A stretch of DNA of 64,000 nucleotides from Anabaena sp. WA102 (lineage in GTDB: Bacteria; Cyanobacteriota; Cyanobacteriia; Cyanobacteriales; Nostocaceae), in the NCBI RefSeq assembly GCF_001277295.1, contig NZ_CP011456.1:4778001-4842000 (forward strand), written 5' to 3'. The translations under genes were made by a program, and so were the position numbers. Below the pieces are notes generated by a model. The model made no database searches. It was given only the letters and a program-made list of their open reading frames with translations, and was not told the DNA's origin. Positions 25,506 through 33,336 of this stretch are shown here, piece by piece (position 1 is the first letter of the stretch; each line of letters opens with the position of its first letter).

Positions 25506-26282
25506 GTGACTCAATTTCTTTTTATTACCGATCTTGATCACACTCTCGTGGGTGATGATCAAGCAATGGAAGGACTGAATCGCAAATTAGAACTATATCG
25601 TCAGCAACACAATACAAAAATTGTTTACTCTACTGGGCGATCGCTATATCTGTATCAGCAACTAGAACAACAACAAAATCACAAACAAACAGCACTTTTA
25701 CAGCCAAATATACTCATTTGCGCCGTAGGTACAGAAATTTACTCTTATAATCATCAAGATCAATTGATTATTAATAATCAGTGGTCAGAGAATCTATCTG
25801 AAGATTGGGATAGAGAATTAGTTGTAAAAATAGCTGCCAATTTTACTCAATTAAAACCACAGCCGGAAAGTGAGCAAAGACCTTTTAAAGTTAGCTATTT
25901 TCTCCAAGAAAAAACTGCTCTACAAATAGTATCAGACTTAGAAAAAGCCTTACTCCAACAAACTTTAGATATTCAAGTTATTTATAGTGATAACAAAGAC
26001 CTAGACATCCTACCACGTAAAGCCAACAAAGGTATGGCCATGACCTTTGTACGCGAATATTTAGAAATAGAACCAGCCAAAACCGTTGCGTGTGGGGACT
26101 CTGGTAATGATATTGCCCTCTTTGCCAATAGAAAAGAAAAAGGTATTATTGTCGCCAATGCTAAACAAGAATTACTAGATTGGCACAACGAAAACCCAAA
26201 CGAAAATCGTTACTTAGCAAAAGCTGAGTTTGCGGCAGGAATTGAAGAAGGTTTACGGCATTTTGGATTTTTGGGAGAATAA
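25506..26282 (+). CDS. spp: Sucrose-phosphate phosphatase, intact copy
   Basis: Hydrolyses sucrose-6-phosphate to sucrose, the last step of sucrose synthesis, in the cytosol. The GTG at 25506 with AAGGAGT at 25494-25500 opens VTQFLFITDLDHTLVGDD, which contains the HAD nucleophile motif DLDHT. YSTGRS supplies motif II, the central cap domain has SYFLQEKTALQIV, and motifs III-IV are NKGMAMTFVRE and CGDSGNDIALF. The protein is 258 residues long and complete. It runs divergently from the C-terminal fragment of another spp and convergently to the WD40 gene. Its position inside the broken ancestral spp suggests a replacement copy. In-frame codons upstream of the GTG (from 25476) are less likely starts. 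Confidence 0.92.
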   Translation: MTQFLFITDLDHTLVGDDQAMEGLNRKLELYRQQHNTKIVYSTGRSLYLYQQLEQQQNHKQTALLQPNILICAVGTEIYSYNHQDQLIINNQWSENLSEDWDRELVVKIAANFTQLKPQPESEQRPFKVSYFLQEKTALQIVSDLEKALLQQTLDIQVIYSDNKDLDILPRKANKGMAMTFVREYLEIEPAKTVACGDSGNDIALFANRKEKGIIVANAKQELLDWHNENPNENRYLAKAEFAAGIEEGLRHFGFLGE

Positions 26283-26329
26283 AACTTAATAGTTTAGTTC
26301 CGTTTTTTTGATTCAACTAGCTTATTTGT

Positions 26330-28747
26330 TTAATCCCTTGAAGCTCCTAATTCTTTTAAAGCAGATATTTGGGCATCATCTAAATTTTTAACTCCAGAAA
26401 TATTCATATCCTGGTACGGTTTACCAAGTTCTATGGTGTGAATACTAGTATTAATTTTACTAATCTTCTTATTCTTCTTATTCTTCTTATTCTCTTTATT
26501 CTTTTCATCTTTATCTACCTCTACATCCCAAAACCTGATAGTCTGGTCTTGTCCACAACTAATCAGCCTTTTGCCATCAGGAGTAAATACTACAGATTCT
26601 ACAGCGCGTTTATGTCCTTTAAGTGTCTTGAGACGTTTTGGGTTTTTATCATCACTAATATCCCATAGTGTAATAATGCAATTATGCCCAGCACTAGCAA
26701 CAATTGGTTTTGTGGGGTGACACGCAACAGAAAGTATTCTTTGATATTCGTCCCAAGTGTGAATACATTCTTTAGAATTAACATCCCATAATTTGAGTTT
26801 TTTATCAAAACCTCCACTAATCAATAGCTTGCTATCGAAAATAAAAGCAATGCTATGAACTTGGTCTTGATGATACTCTGCTGATGATCCCAGAACAGTC
26901 GGCTCTATCTCATTAGCTGGTTTTAACTCCTGGTTATTGTCTAAAATTTCTATCAGCCTAATAGTTTTATCCCGACTACTACTAGCTAAGTAACGACCAT
27001 CTGGACTAAAAGCTAGGGATAACACTCGGTCAATGTGACTCGTCAATTTTTTGTGATCTTTTACTTCTACATCATTGGAATCATTTAAATTCTTGCAATC
27101 CCATAAAATAACCTTATTATCATTCCCCGCACTAGCCAAAATATTTTTTTTAGGATGAAAAGCTACACATCGAACGCGTTTAGTATGTGTTATGTTAAGT
27201 GGGTGTGTTTCATGTGATGTATCGTCCGCCAAAGGCTTAATAAGATGCCATTCTTGTTGATTTAACTGCCACAGACCAATAGTCTTATCTTCACTACCAC
27301 TAGCTAGAAGTGTTCCATCGTAGTTGAAAGCTACTGACCAAACCCAATCAGTATGTTCGGAAAGGGTGTGAATAGGAATATGTGTGCGCTCATTGTAATT
27401 CCAAATATAGATTTTATTATCTTCGCATCCACAAGCGAAAATTTGTTTGTTGCTAGAAAATGCCACCGACCAGACGCGATTAGCGTATCCTCTCAAATTA
27501 TCTTGACATTTCCATTCTTTTTGGTTTTTATGCCAATCCCAGAGTTTGACAGTGCGTCCATCACCACCGCTTATTAAAAATCGAGGTTTATCAGTGTTAG
27601 GACTAAATGCAATGCTTCTGATCAAATGTGTATGACCATTGTGGTCTTGGTTTTCTGAACGAGAATTATCCAATGTGTCAATCAGTTTCCATTTGTCTCC
27701 AGTTAAATCAAACAGCAGAATTTTATGCTCACTCTTATTTTTATCCTCACTCTTATCTTTATCCTCACTTTGTTCAGGGGTGTTCTTACAAATACATCCA
27801 ATTGCAAGAATACTTCCATCGCAACTAAATGCTAGTGTACGTATTTCCTTAATATTTTTTTTATAGTCATATTTTTGTTTATCTTCGTCCAATAGCTCCA
27901 ATTCTTCTAAGTTTGTTCTAGTGTTAGTATGGAAAATTTTCAATTCTCCATCTTCAGATCCAGTAGCTATAATTTCTTTTGTTGCATTAAACGCAATACA
28001 ACGTATTAATTTTTTATGCCTCTTACGTTCTTGGTAAAATATTTGAGGATTACGTGTACTTAAATCCCAACCAATAAAATCTCCCTCTTGGCTACAACTA
28101 TAAAGAGTTCTGTCATCAATAAAAGTCATACAATACACATTACTGATGGGCAAACGTATTGTATCTTTCTCTTTAATTTTGTAGAAAGTTATTGCATTTC
28201 CATCTCCTCCAAATGCCAGAATATTGCTTTCAGGATCAAGGCTAAAGGCTACTGATAATACACGTCCTGTTTCACGCCATGAGTTGGTTTCCTTAAAATT
28301 GAGTTTGCCTGAAGCAAGGTTTTCAATCTCGAACAACTTAACGCTACCATCTTCTGCTGCTAATGCAAATCGTTGAGAATTTGTCCCTGAACTAAAAGCC
28401 ACTGACCAAATCTGATTTCCTGCTCCCTTTTCAAAAAAACACAGAGCCAAGTTTTCTGTATTATGTACTCGAATTAATCCATGAGCATCGCCTGTAGCAA
28501 AATAATTACCATCAGCATTAAAAGCAATGGAGTGAATACATCCTAAAGGTTGAGTAAAAATACAGTTCTTCAGGTCAGAGTCATTAAAATCCACCCCTGT
28601 TAAGATAGCGTCTCGGAAGTCAACACCCCAAATATCTATTTCTGATAGATCCCAGTATTGAAAATCTTTTTCCGAGTATAATTGCAACAATAAGTTGAGA
28701 ATATTTCCTGCTGTATAGTTGTTTTTCAGAAATTTATGTTTTTCCAT
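26330..28747 (-). CDS. WD40-repeat protein with short N-terminal pentapeptide-like segment
   Basis: An 805-residue protein. Residues about 1-70 (GNILNLLLQLYSEKDFQYWD, then pentapeptide-like VDFRDAILTGVDFNDSDLKN) resemble the linker that joins NACHT/NB-ARC domains to WD40 repeats in cyanobacterial STAND proteins, but no NTPase is present. The rest is about a dozen WD40 blades (for example AFSPDGRYLASSSRDKTIRL and VVFTPDGKRLISCGQDQTIRFWD), enough for two propellers. A Lys/Asn-rich low-complexity stretch occurs near residues 745-765. With the ISL3 element removed, its ATG lies about ten bases after the stop of the TIR gene, so TIR and WD40 form one operon. A ligand- or signal-sensing scaffold for the TIR effector is the likely role (inference). 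Confidence 0.85.
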   Translation of the reverse strand: MEKHKFLKNNYTAGNILNLLLQLYSEKDFQYWDLSEIDIWGVDFRDAILTGVDFNDSDLKNCIFTQPLGCIHSIAFNADGNYFATGDAHGLIRVHNTENLALCFFEKGAGNQIWSVAFSSGTNSQRFALAAEDGSVKLFEIENLASGKLNFKETNSWRETGRVLSVAFSLDPESNILAFGGDGNAITFYKIKEKDTIRLPISNVYCMTFIDDRTLYSCSQEGDFIGWDLSTRNPQIFYQERKRHKKLIRCIAFNATKEIIATGSEDGELKIFHTNTRTNLEELELLDEDKQKYDYKKNIKEIRTLAFSCDGSILAIGCICKNTPEQSEDKDKSEDKNKSEHKILLFDLTGDKWKLIDTLDNSRSENQDHNGHTHLIRSIAFSPNTDKPRFLISGGDGRTVKLWDWHKNQKEWKCQDNLRGYANRVWSVAFSSNKQIFACGCEDNKIYIWNYNERTHIPIHTLSEHTDWVWSVAFNYDGTLLASGSEDKTIGLWQLNQQEWHLIKPLADDTSHETHPLNITHTKRVRCVAFHPKKNILASAGNDNKVILWDCKNLNDSNDVEVKDHKKLTSHIDRVLSLAFSPDGRYLASSSRDKTIRLIEILDNNQELKPANEIEPTVLGSSAEYHQDQVHSIAFIFDSKLLISGGFDKKLKLWDVNSKECIHTWDEYQRILSVACHPTKPIVASAGHNCIITLWDISDDKNPKRLKTLKGHKRAVESVVFTPDGKRLISCGQDQTIRFWDVEVDKDEKNKENKKNKKNKKISKINTSIHTIELGKPYQDMNISGVKNLDDAQISALKELGASRD

Positions 28748-28795
28748 AGTGTCTTATTAATTTAACAATAGTTGTTGGATTATATTAACAATTTC

Positions 28796-30210
28796 GGGCT
28801 CTTGCGGTACTTTTATGGTGGAAACTCAAATAACTAAAATTTAGTACCTAAAATTTATATTCATTAAGTCTCAGACTTCAGTACCAGCAAGAGATTACAA
28901 GATTTTAAATATGTTCAGATAGCAATGATGATATAATGATAATTATAAAATACAAAAGTTTTGGTGATAGCTATGAAATTTTCTGTAGATCAAATTCTCA
29001 ATCTCCCAGATATGAAAGTGTTAGATTTTCAAGAAATCGAAGGGGCAGGAATAATTATAACAATAGAAAAAGCTGTTAATAATTCTACTTGTCCATTCTG
29101 TGAAAAAACTACCTATAGTATACATCAAAATCATTGGCGAATGATTCATGATTTATCTTGGAGTGAAAAACCAGTATTGTTAAAAATAAATCGTCGCCAA
29201 TTCAAATGTCATAAGTGTCAAAAAGTATTTAGTGAAAATCTAAACTTTGTAGATAAAAGTAAAGGATATACTAAAAGATTAGCCAGAGATATAGTTGAAC
29301 AAGTATTAAACAGTAATATTCATAGTGTTGCCAAAAGAAATGACTTGAGCGATGAAGAAGTTGAATCAATGTTAAAAGCACAAGTATCACAACTATTAAA
29401 CATTAATTTAAGTCAGGTAAAAAGGTTAGGTATAGATGAAATTGCTTTGGTGAAAGGTCAAGGAAATTATTTAGCAGTATTAGTAGATTTAGATACTCGT
29501 AAACCAATTGAGTTGGTGAAGTCAAGAAGAATAGAAGAAATACGCGAAGTTATTGTCAAATGGGGATCTCAGGTACTTGAACAAATAGTTGAAGTGAGCA
29601 TGGATCTCTGGTCTCCTTATAAAAGTTTAGTAGAAGAATTAATGCCAAATGCAAATATAACTGCTGATAGATTTCACGTAATGAAACAAGTAAATGATGA
29701 ATTAGATGCTATGCGTAAATCTGAAAAAAGAGCCGCCACGTCTTTAGATAATAAATCAGAGCGAGACCGAATATTAGCAGGATTAAATAAAAGCAAATAT
29801 AGCTTAATAAAAAACGAAGATTCTTTAAATGAACAACAAAAAGAAAGATTAAATAATGTGCGAGAAGTTTCCCCTATTCTTGCAAAAATGCACACCCTAA
29901 AAGAAGAATTTCGAGACATATTTGAATCTACTAAGTCTTGGGGTGAAAGCATAATCAATTTATTAGATTGGATGCATAATGGACTTTCGTATTTTCCCAA
30001 AAGTATAGGAACAATGATTAGATGGTTTGGTGAAGTCGTAGGTTATTTTGATGGCAGAACTACGAGTGGTACTGTTGAAGGAATTAATAATAAACTCAAA
30101 TTAATCAAAAGACTTGGATATGGCTTTCGTAACTTTAGTAATTTCCGATTACGTAGTTTATTAAACTGGCACTTTAGTATTAATTCTCCATAAAAGAGAC
30201 GCAAGAGCCC
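28796..30210 (+). mobile_element. ISL3-family insertion sequence
   Basis: Terminal inverted repeats are visible: GGGCTCTTGCGGTACTTTTA at the left (from 28796) and the complement GGGCTCTTGCGTCTCTTTTA at the right (ending 30210). AATTTC occurs on both sides (28790-28795 and 30211-30216), probably the core of the target duplication. The single gene inside is an intact-looking transposase. The element interrupts the last codons of the TIR gene on the opposite strand and separates it from the WD40 gene. Confidence 0.9.
28973..30193 (+). CDS. ISL3-family transposase
   Basis: A 406-residue transposase. The N-terminal zinc-finger region has CPFCEKTTYSIH and CHKCQKVFSE, followed by a helix-turn-helix-like part. 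The DDE catalytic domain has the first Asp in RLGIDEIALVKGQGNYLAV, the second in VSMDLWSPYKSLVEELMPNA with ADRFHVMKQVN, and the Glu in SGTVEGINNKLKLIKRLGYG. All expected parts are present and the frame is open, so it may be active. The ATG at 28973 is preferred; a GTG at 28961 is possible. Confidence 0.93.
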   Translation: MKFSVDQILNLPDMKVLDFQEIEGAGIIITIEKAVNNSTCPFCEKTTYSIHQNHWRMIHDLSWSEKPVLLKINRRQFKCHKCQKVFSENLNFVDKSKGYTKRLARDIVEQVLNSNIHSVAKRNDLSDEEVESMLKAQVSQLLNINLSQVKRLGIDEIALVKGQGNYLAVLVDLDTRKPIELVKSRRIEEIREVIVKWGSQVLEQIVEVSMDLWSPYKSLVEELMPNANITADRFHVMKQVNDELDAMRKSEKRAATSLDNKSERDRILAGLNKSKYSLIKNEDSLNEQQKERLNNVREVSPILAKMHTLKEEFRDIFESTKSWGESIINLLDWMHNGLSYFPKSIGTMIRWFGEVVGYFDGRTTSGTVEGINNKLKLIKRLGYGFRNFSNFRLRSLLNWHFSINSP

Positions 30211-30987
30211 AATTTCGTTTTTATTTTTTCCTTTTTTTTCTAGCTTATTTTTAATTTGATTCATAATGTATTTATTTATCAGTAATTCTTGAGAATTTCT
30301 ATATGCAGTAAAAATAGGAATTTTACCCAATCGAGGCAATATTTTATTTTTGTTTTTATCATTATTTTCTGCAATAGCATCAACTAAATCATCAACTAAA
30401 TCATCAATAATTTTTTCAATAGCATCAAACCATATTGTAGCGTCTGCGTAGGGATTATCCTTTCTATCATAAATATCTTGAATTACTAAGTCTACTAACT
30501 TTTCTTTATTCGGTATTTTTCCTGGCTTTATCTTTATCTGTTCTGCTGAATAATCTTCTGGTTTCTGGCCTTTTATGCCCCATTGTAATAAATCTAAAAC
30601 ACGTTTATTGACAATTTTATTGACTATCTCACCGTCATAAATATTTATATAATTGAATTCTTTCAAAAAAAGCATATCCGGGGGTAAGTCGGACACTCCT
30701 GGCAATAACACAGGAATTACTGGTATATTCTGTTTTAAACACATTGACAAAATTACTTTTAATTCCAGTCCTTGCCACATTCCTAATCCACTTTTTCCAA
30801 TAAATATAGCGGCTGATTTACTTAATGGAATTCCTTTTTGTATTGCATCTTGAAATAAACTTCCTGGACGAATTTCTTCTCCATCTAACCACGAGGTTAT
30901 ACCACGCTTTTTAAGTGCTTCATAAATAACTTTAAGTACAGGCTTATCTATACTATTGTGAGCTAAAAAAACATCAAATTCAGCCAT
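30043..30987 (-). CDS. TIR-domain protein, 3' end altered by ISL3 insertion
   Basis: Residues about 1-140 form a TIR domain: FDVFLAHNSIDKPVLKVIYE, WLDGEEIRPGSLFQDAI, SAAIFIGKSGLGMWQGLELK with the Glu expected for NADase activity, and VIPVLLPGV. The C-terminal part (about 140-265) is a family-specific helical region with WFDAIEKIIDDLVDDL. From about residue 266 the chain is encoded by the ISL3 right end and continues about 50 foreign residues to the stop at 30043. If the element is removed, the gene would read NEIVNIIQQLLLN and stop, followed ten bases later by the WD40 ATG. Bacterial TIR proteins of this type act in antiphage or other conflict systems by consuming NAD; that role is inferred. 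The start overlaps the preceding gene by 8 bases. Confidence 0.85.
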   Translation of the reverse strand: MAEFDVFLAHNSIDKPVLKVIYEALKKRGITSWLDGEEIRPGSLFQDAIQKGIPLSKSAAIFIGKSGLGMWQGLELKVILSMCLKQNIPVIPVLLPGVSDLPPDMLFLKEFNYINIYDGEIVNKIVNKRVLDLLQWGIKGQKPEDYSAEQIKIKPGKIPNKEKLVDLVIQDIYDRKDNPYADATIWFDAIEKIIDDLVDDLVDAIAENNDKNKNKILPRLGKIPIFTAYRNSQELLINKYIMNQIKNKLEKKGKNKNEIGLLRLFYGELILKCQFNKLRNRKLLKLRKPYPSLLINLSLLLIPSTVPLVVLPSK

Positions 30988-31300
30988 TGTTCACTTCCTT
31001 TTGTTTTTCCTTGACTCCAGCAATTTCCGCTAATGCGTTGGCATATTTTTCCAAGTCTTTCCTCAGTAATTCTAACTCAGCCCTCAATTTTGTTTCTTCA
31101 GACCAATTGCGCTCATGTTCTTTCGCACTCAGATGAGGAGGACGCTGTGCTTCCCATGTTTGTAAGAGAGGATGCCACTTAGCAAGGAAAGGACGCAAAC
31201 CGTTATTTAAGACTGCGATCGCAATTCCTCCCACTGAATCAATTGATGCTCCCACATCAGGACCTGCTTCCTTTAAAACTTGTCTGGTTGCAGGAAACAA
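30980..31300 (-). pseudogene. C-terminal part of a TIR-operon-associated protein of unknown function
   Basis: The frame encodes about 106 residues, starting at a weak TTG, with LKEAGPDVGASIDSVGGIAI, LNNGLRPFLAKWHPLL, WEAQRPPHLSAKEHERNWSE and a C-terminal coiled coil (ELELLRKDLEKYANALAEI). It looks like the second half of a longer protein: the first recognisable residues already sit inside a helix, and the upstream sequence hits a stop within five codons. It overlaps the TIR gene by 8 bases, so it is the first gene of the same operon. I recall similar proteins beside cyanobacterial TIR genes but cannot name a family. The 5' loss probably dates from the rearrangement that split spp. Confidence 0.55.
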
Positions 31301-31451
31301 GTTAGTTAAGCATTACATAATTTCGCAGGATTTTAGCTAAATATGTCATATTACTTAAAAATCAAACTTTAGATAGTTGACGGGTAGGACGAGAGTATCA
31401 AATTGTAGTTCTCGGTAAGGAATAGACGGAACTGCTTGCAGCAGCGCTTCA

Positions 31452-31589
31452 CTATCGCCCTGTAGAGTAGACTATCTTTGTCCCATGTTGTCGACGATGT
31501 TGTTGCAAGCGATCGCTCAACTGCAATAATGCCTGATCATGGCCTACGAAGGTATGATCTAAATCGGTTACGAATAAGAACTTAGTCAC
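31452..31589 (-). pseudogene. spp: Sucrose-phosphate phosphatase, N-terminal fragment
   Basis: From GTG at 31589 (with AAAGGAGT a few bases upstream) the minus strand encodes 45 residues: VTKFLFVTDLDHTFVGHDQA, then GTKIVYSTGR, followed at once by TAG. This is the start of SPP with its DLDHT nucleophile motif, ending where the intact copy reads STGRSLYLY. At the break, GGGCGAT joins a dispersed repeat (TATCGCC...AGCGCTGCTGCAAGCAG type). With the C-terminal fragment at 25108-25468 on the same strand, it marks both sides of a 6-kb insertion. The next 75 bases keep an unrelated open frame (LQFDTLVLPVNYLKF) of unknown origin. Confidence 0.8.
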
Positions 31590-31809
31590 AGTCAACTCCT
31601 TTTGTTAGCTTAATTCACAAAAAGTGTATGTTGTTTTGGCACTTAGCGCAGAATTGATGAATTTAGTGGTTAATTAACCTTTGATTTTTCGCGCAAAAAC
31701 AGTATTTAGATGCTTGACGATTGATTTGAAATTTGCTATAGTAAAATTGATAAGGAAGAACTATCTTGAAATAAATACCAGAATAGTCAAGCTGACAACC
31801 CAGCGGGGA

Positions 31810-32709
31810 ATGATGACACGACAACTGCACGACCAACTGGCTAAAGAATACCTAGAAGAATTATTAAAACCTTTAGGTAAGGTAGAAACCAGTAAAGATG
31901 TCAAAAGCGAAGTTCAGGAAATAGATGTTTGGTTTGTTCCGACGACAACAGCGATAAATTCTGAATTAGGATTATTAGGAAAAATGGCAGTTAAAAGCTG
32001 TCTTTTTGAACCTTACCGCAATGCACCTAACGAGGTAGAAATTAGAAGTTGTTTGTTAAAATTGTATAGCGTTCAGGGTGAATTGTTAAGACAAGCCAAA
32101 AGAGAAAAACGTTCTATCTCTGAAGAAGAATTACCTTTTCTATGGATTTTAACACCCACTTGTTCTGAAAGAATCTTGGAAGGGTTTGGAGCAAAAACAA
32201 AGGAGGGATGGGAAAAAGGAGTTTATTTTCTGCCAAAATACCAGAAAGCGGCTATTGTGGCTATTAACCAGTTACCCATGACAGAGGATACACTATGGTT
32301 AAGGGTATTAGGAAAAGGTAGAACTCAAAATGAAGCTATCAGCGAAGTAGTTGAACTATCAAAAGAGAACGATAAATGGAAGTATCTAGTAAGAATTTTC
32401 GCATCTTGGCGGAAAAATTTAGAATTGAATAGTAATGTCAATGATGAAGAGGTAAGGGAGTTAATTATGAGTTTATCACCTGCGTATCTTAAACAGTGTG
32501 AAGAATGGAAACAAGAGGGAATAGAAGCAGGAAGACAAGATGGACAGCGTTTGATGGTAGAGAGTTTGTTAGCGGTGCGTTTTGGTAATTTAGATGAGGA
32601 GTTATCTGCTATTATCAGTCAGTTGATGGAACTTTCTCCCACAGAAAGAACTCAGTTATTACTTAATCTTTCCCGTGAGGAATTATTAGCTAGGTTTAAG
32701 GTTGATTAG
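31810..32709 (+). CDS. Rpn/PD-(D/E)XK-type protein with C-terminal DUF4351 region
   Basis: A protein of about 299 residues from ATG ATG at 31810/31813 (GGGG upstream). The N-terminal part shows the nuclease-like HDQLAKEYLEELLKPLGKVE and SEVQEIDVWFVP, with the acidic pair expected of PD-(D/E)XK folds. The C-terminal part carries GIEAGRQDGQRLMVESLLAV, RFGNLDEELSAIISQLMELS and a leucine-rich end, typical of DUF4351. Proteins of this class are very common in cyanobacteria; some relatives (Rpn) promote DNA recombination, but the function here is unknown. Codons upstream to 31681 stay open but look AT-rich and non-family. Confidence 0.7.
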   Translation: MMTRQLHDQLAKEYLEELLKPLGKVETSKDVKSEVQEIDVWFVPTTTAINSELGLLGKMAVKSCLFEPYRNAPNEVEIRSCLLKLYSVQGELLRQAKREKRSISEEELPFLWILTPTCSERILEGFGAKTKEGWEKGVYFLPKYQKAAIVAINQLPMTEDTLWLRVLGKGRTQNEAISEVVELSKENDKWKYLVRIFASWRKNLELNSNVNDEEVRELIMSLSPAYLKQCEEWKQEGIEAGRQDGQRLMVESLLAVRFGNLDEELSAIISQLMELSPTERTQLLLNLSREELLARFKVD

Positions 32710-32749
32710 ACATATCCTAAACAAGGAGGCGTTTTAGTCAACGTCTCTT

Positions 32750-33007
32750 TTAATCTTCATCATCAGCATCTTGTTGTAAAATACGACTATTCAATCGCTC
32801 ATATTCATCCTCTAGTAGCCATATTTTAGCGGCTTCATAATTGTCACTAGCAAAGATGATTTTATAGTTTTGTGCAGGGTTATGGATACAGAATTTTCCT
32901 GATTGTTCTTTGACTAACATCAGAATATAAGGAGGAGATATCAAAGTATCTACCCAGATTTCTGCAAACTCCCATTCAGTTTGTTGTTTTGATGTTTGTT
33001 CCAGCAT
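32750..33007 (-). CDS. Small hypothetical protein
   Basis: An 85-residue acidic protein from ATG at 33007: MLEQTSKQQTEWEFAEIWVD, then ISPPYILMLVKEQSGKFCIH and a DEYERLNSRILQQDADDED tail. It is predicted soluble, mixed alpha/beta. It lies downstream of the TPR fragments and could belong to the same minus-strand unit. I do not recognise a family. Confidence 0.5.
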   Translation of the reverse strand: MLEQTSKQQTEWEFAEIWVDTLISPPYILMLVKEQSGKFCIHNPAQNYKIIFASDNYEAAKIWLLEDEYERLNSRILQQDADDED

Positions 33008-33037
33008 TTTCAAAATTTACAAGTTTAAGAAATTACC

Positions 33038-33319
33038 TTAACCATTTGCCATTTCTTGCACTCGTTTGATAATTCCCCTCACTGTCTCAGCATCAGGCGA
33101 TTTGACAAGCTGCAATATCTCCAAAGACTGATGTAAATATTCCAGTGCAGTCACAAAATCTCCTTTTTCATCTGCTAACAACTGCCCCAACATCGCCAAC
33201 GTTATCGCCTGACCTTGGACATTGCCAATGCTTTGATCAATTTGTAAAACCTGGTGGTAGAGGGCGATCGCTTCCTCTATTTTTCCCGTGTCGGCATAGA
33301 TAACAGCTAATTGGTGCAA
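33038..33319 (-). pseudogene. TPR fragment, partial duplicate of the STAND-TPR C-terminus
   Basis: About 93 residues with two to three TPR units (MHQLAVIYADTGKIEEAIAL, YHQVLQIDQSIGNVQGQAIT) and an end LEILQLVKSPDAETVRGIIK that matches the end of the preceding gene (FEIFQQIESPNAEKVKEIIN). It begins at a TTG 18 bases after that gene's stop with no good ribosome site. This is best explained as the surviving 3' end of a tandem paralogue, or of the same gene after a local deletion. Confidence 0.55.
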
Positions 33320-33336
33320 ATTGAATAATTAATGCG

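Noticed and set aside
29674..30000. Minus-strand frame inside the ISL3 transposase
   Set aside because: It is a shadow of the transposase coding strand.
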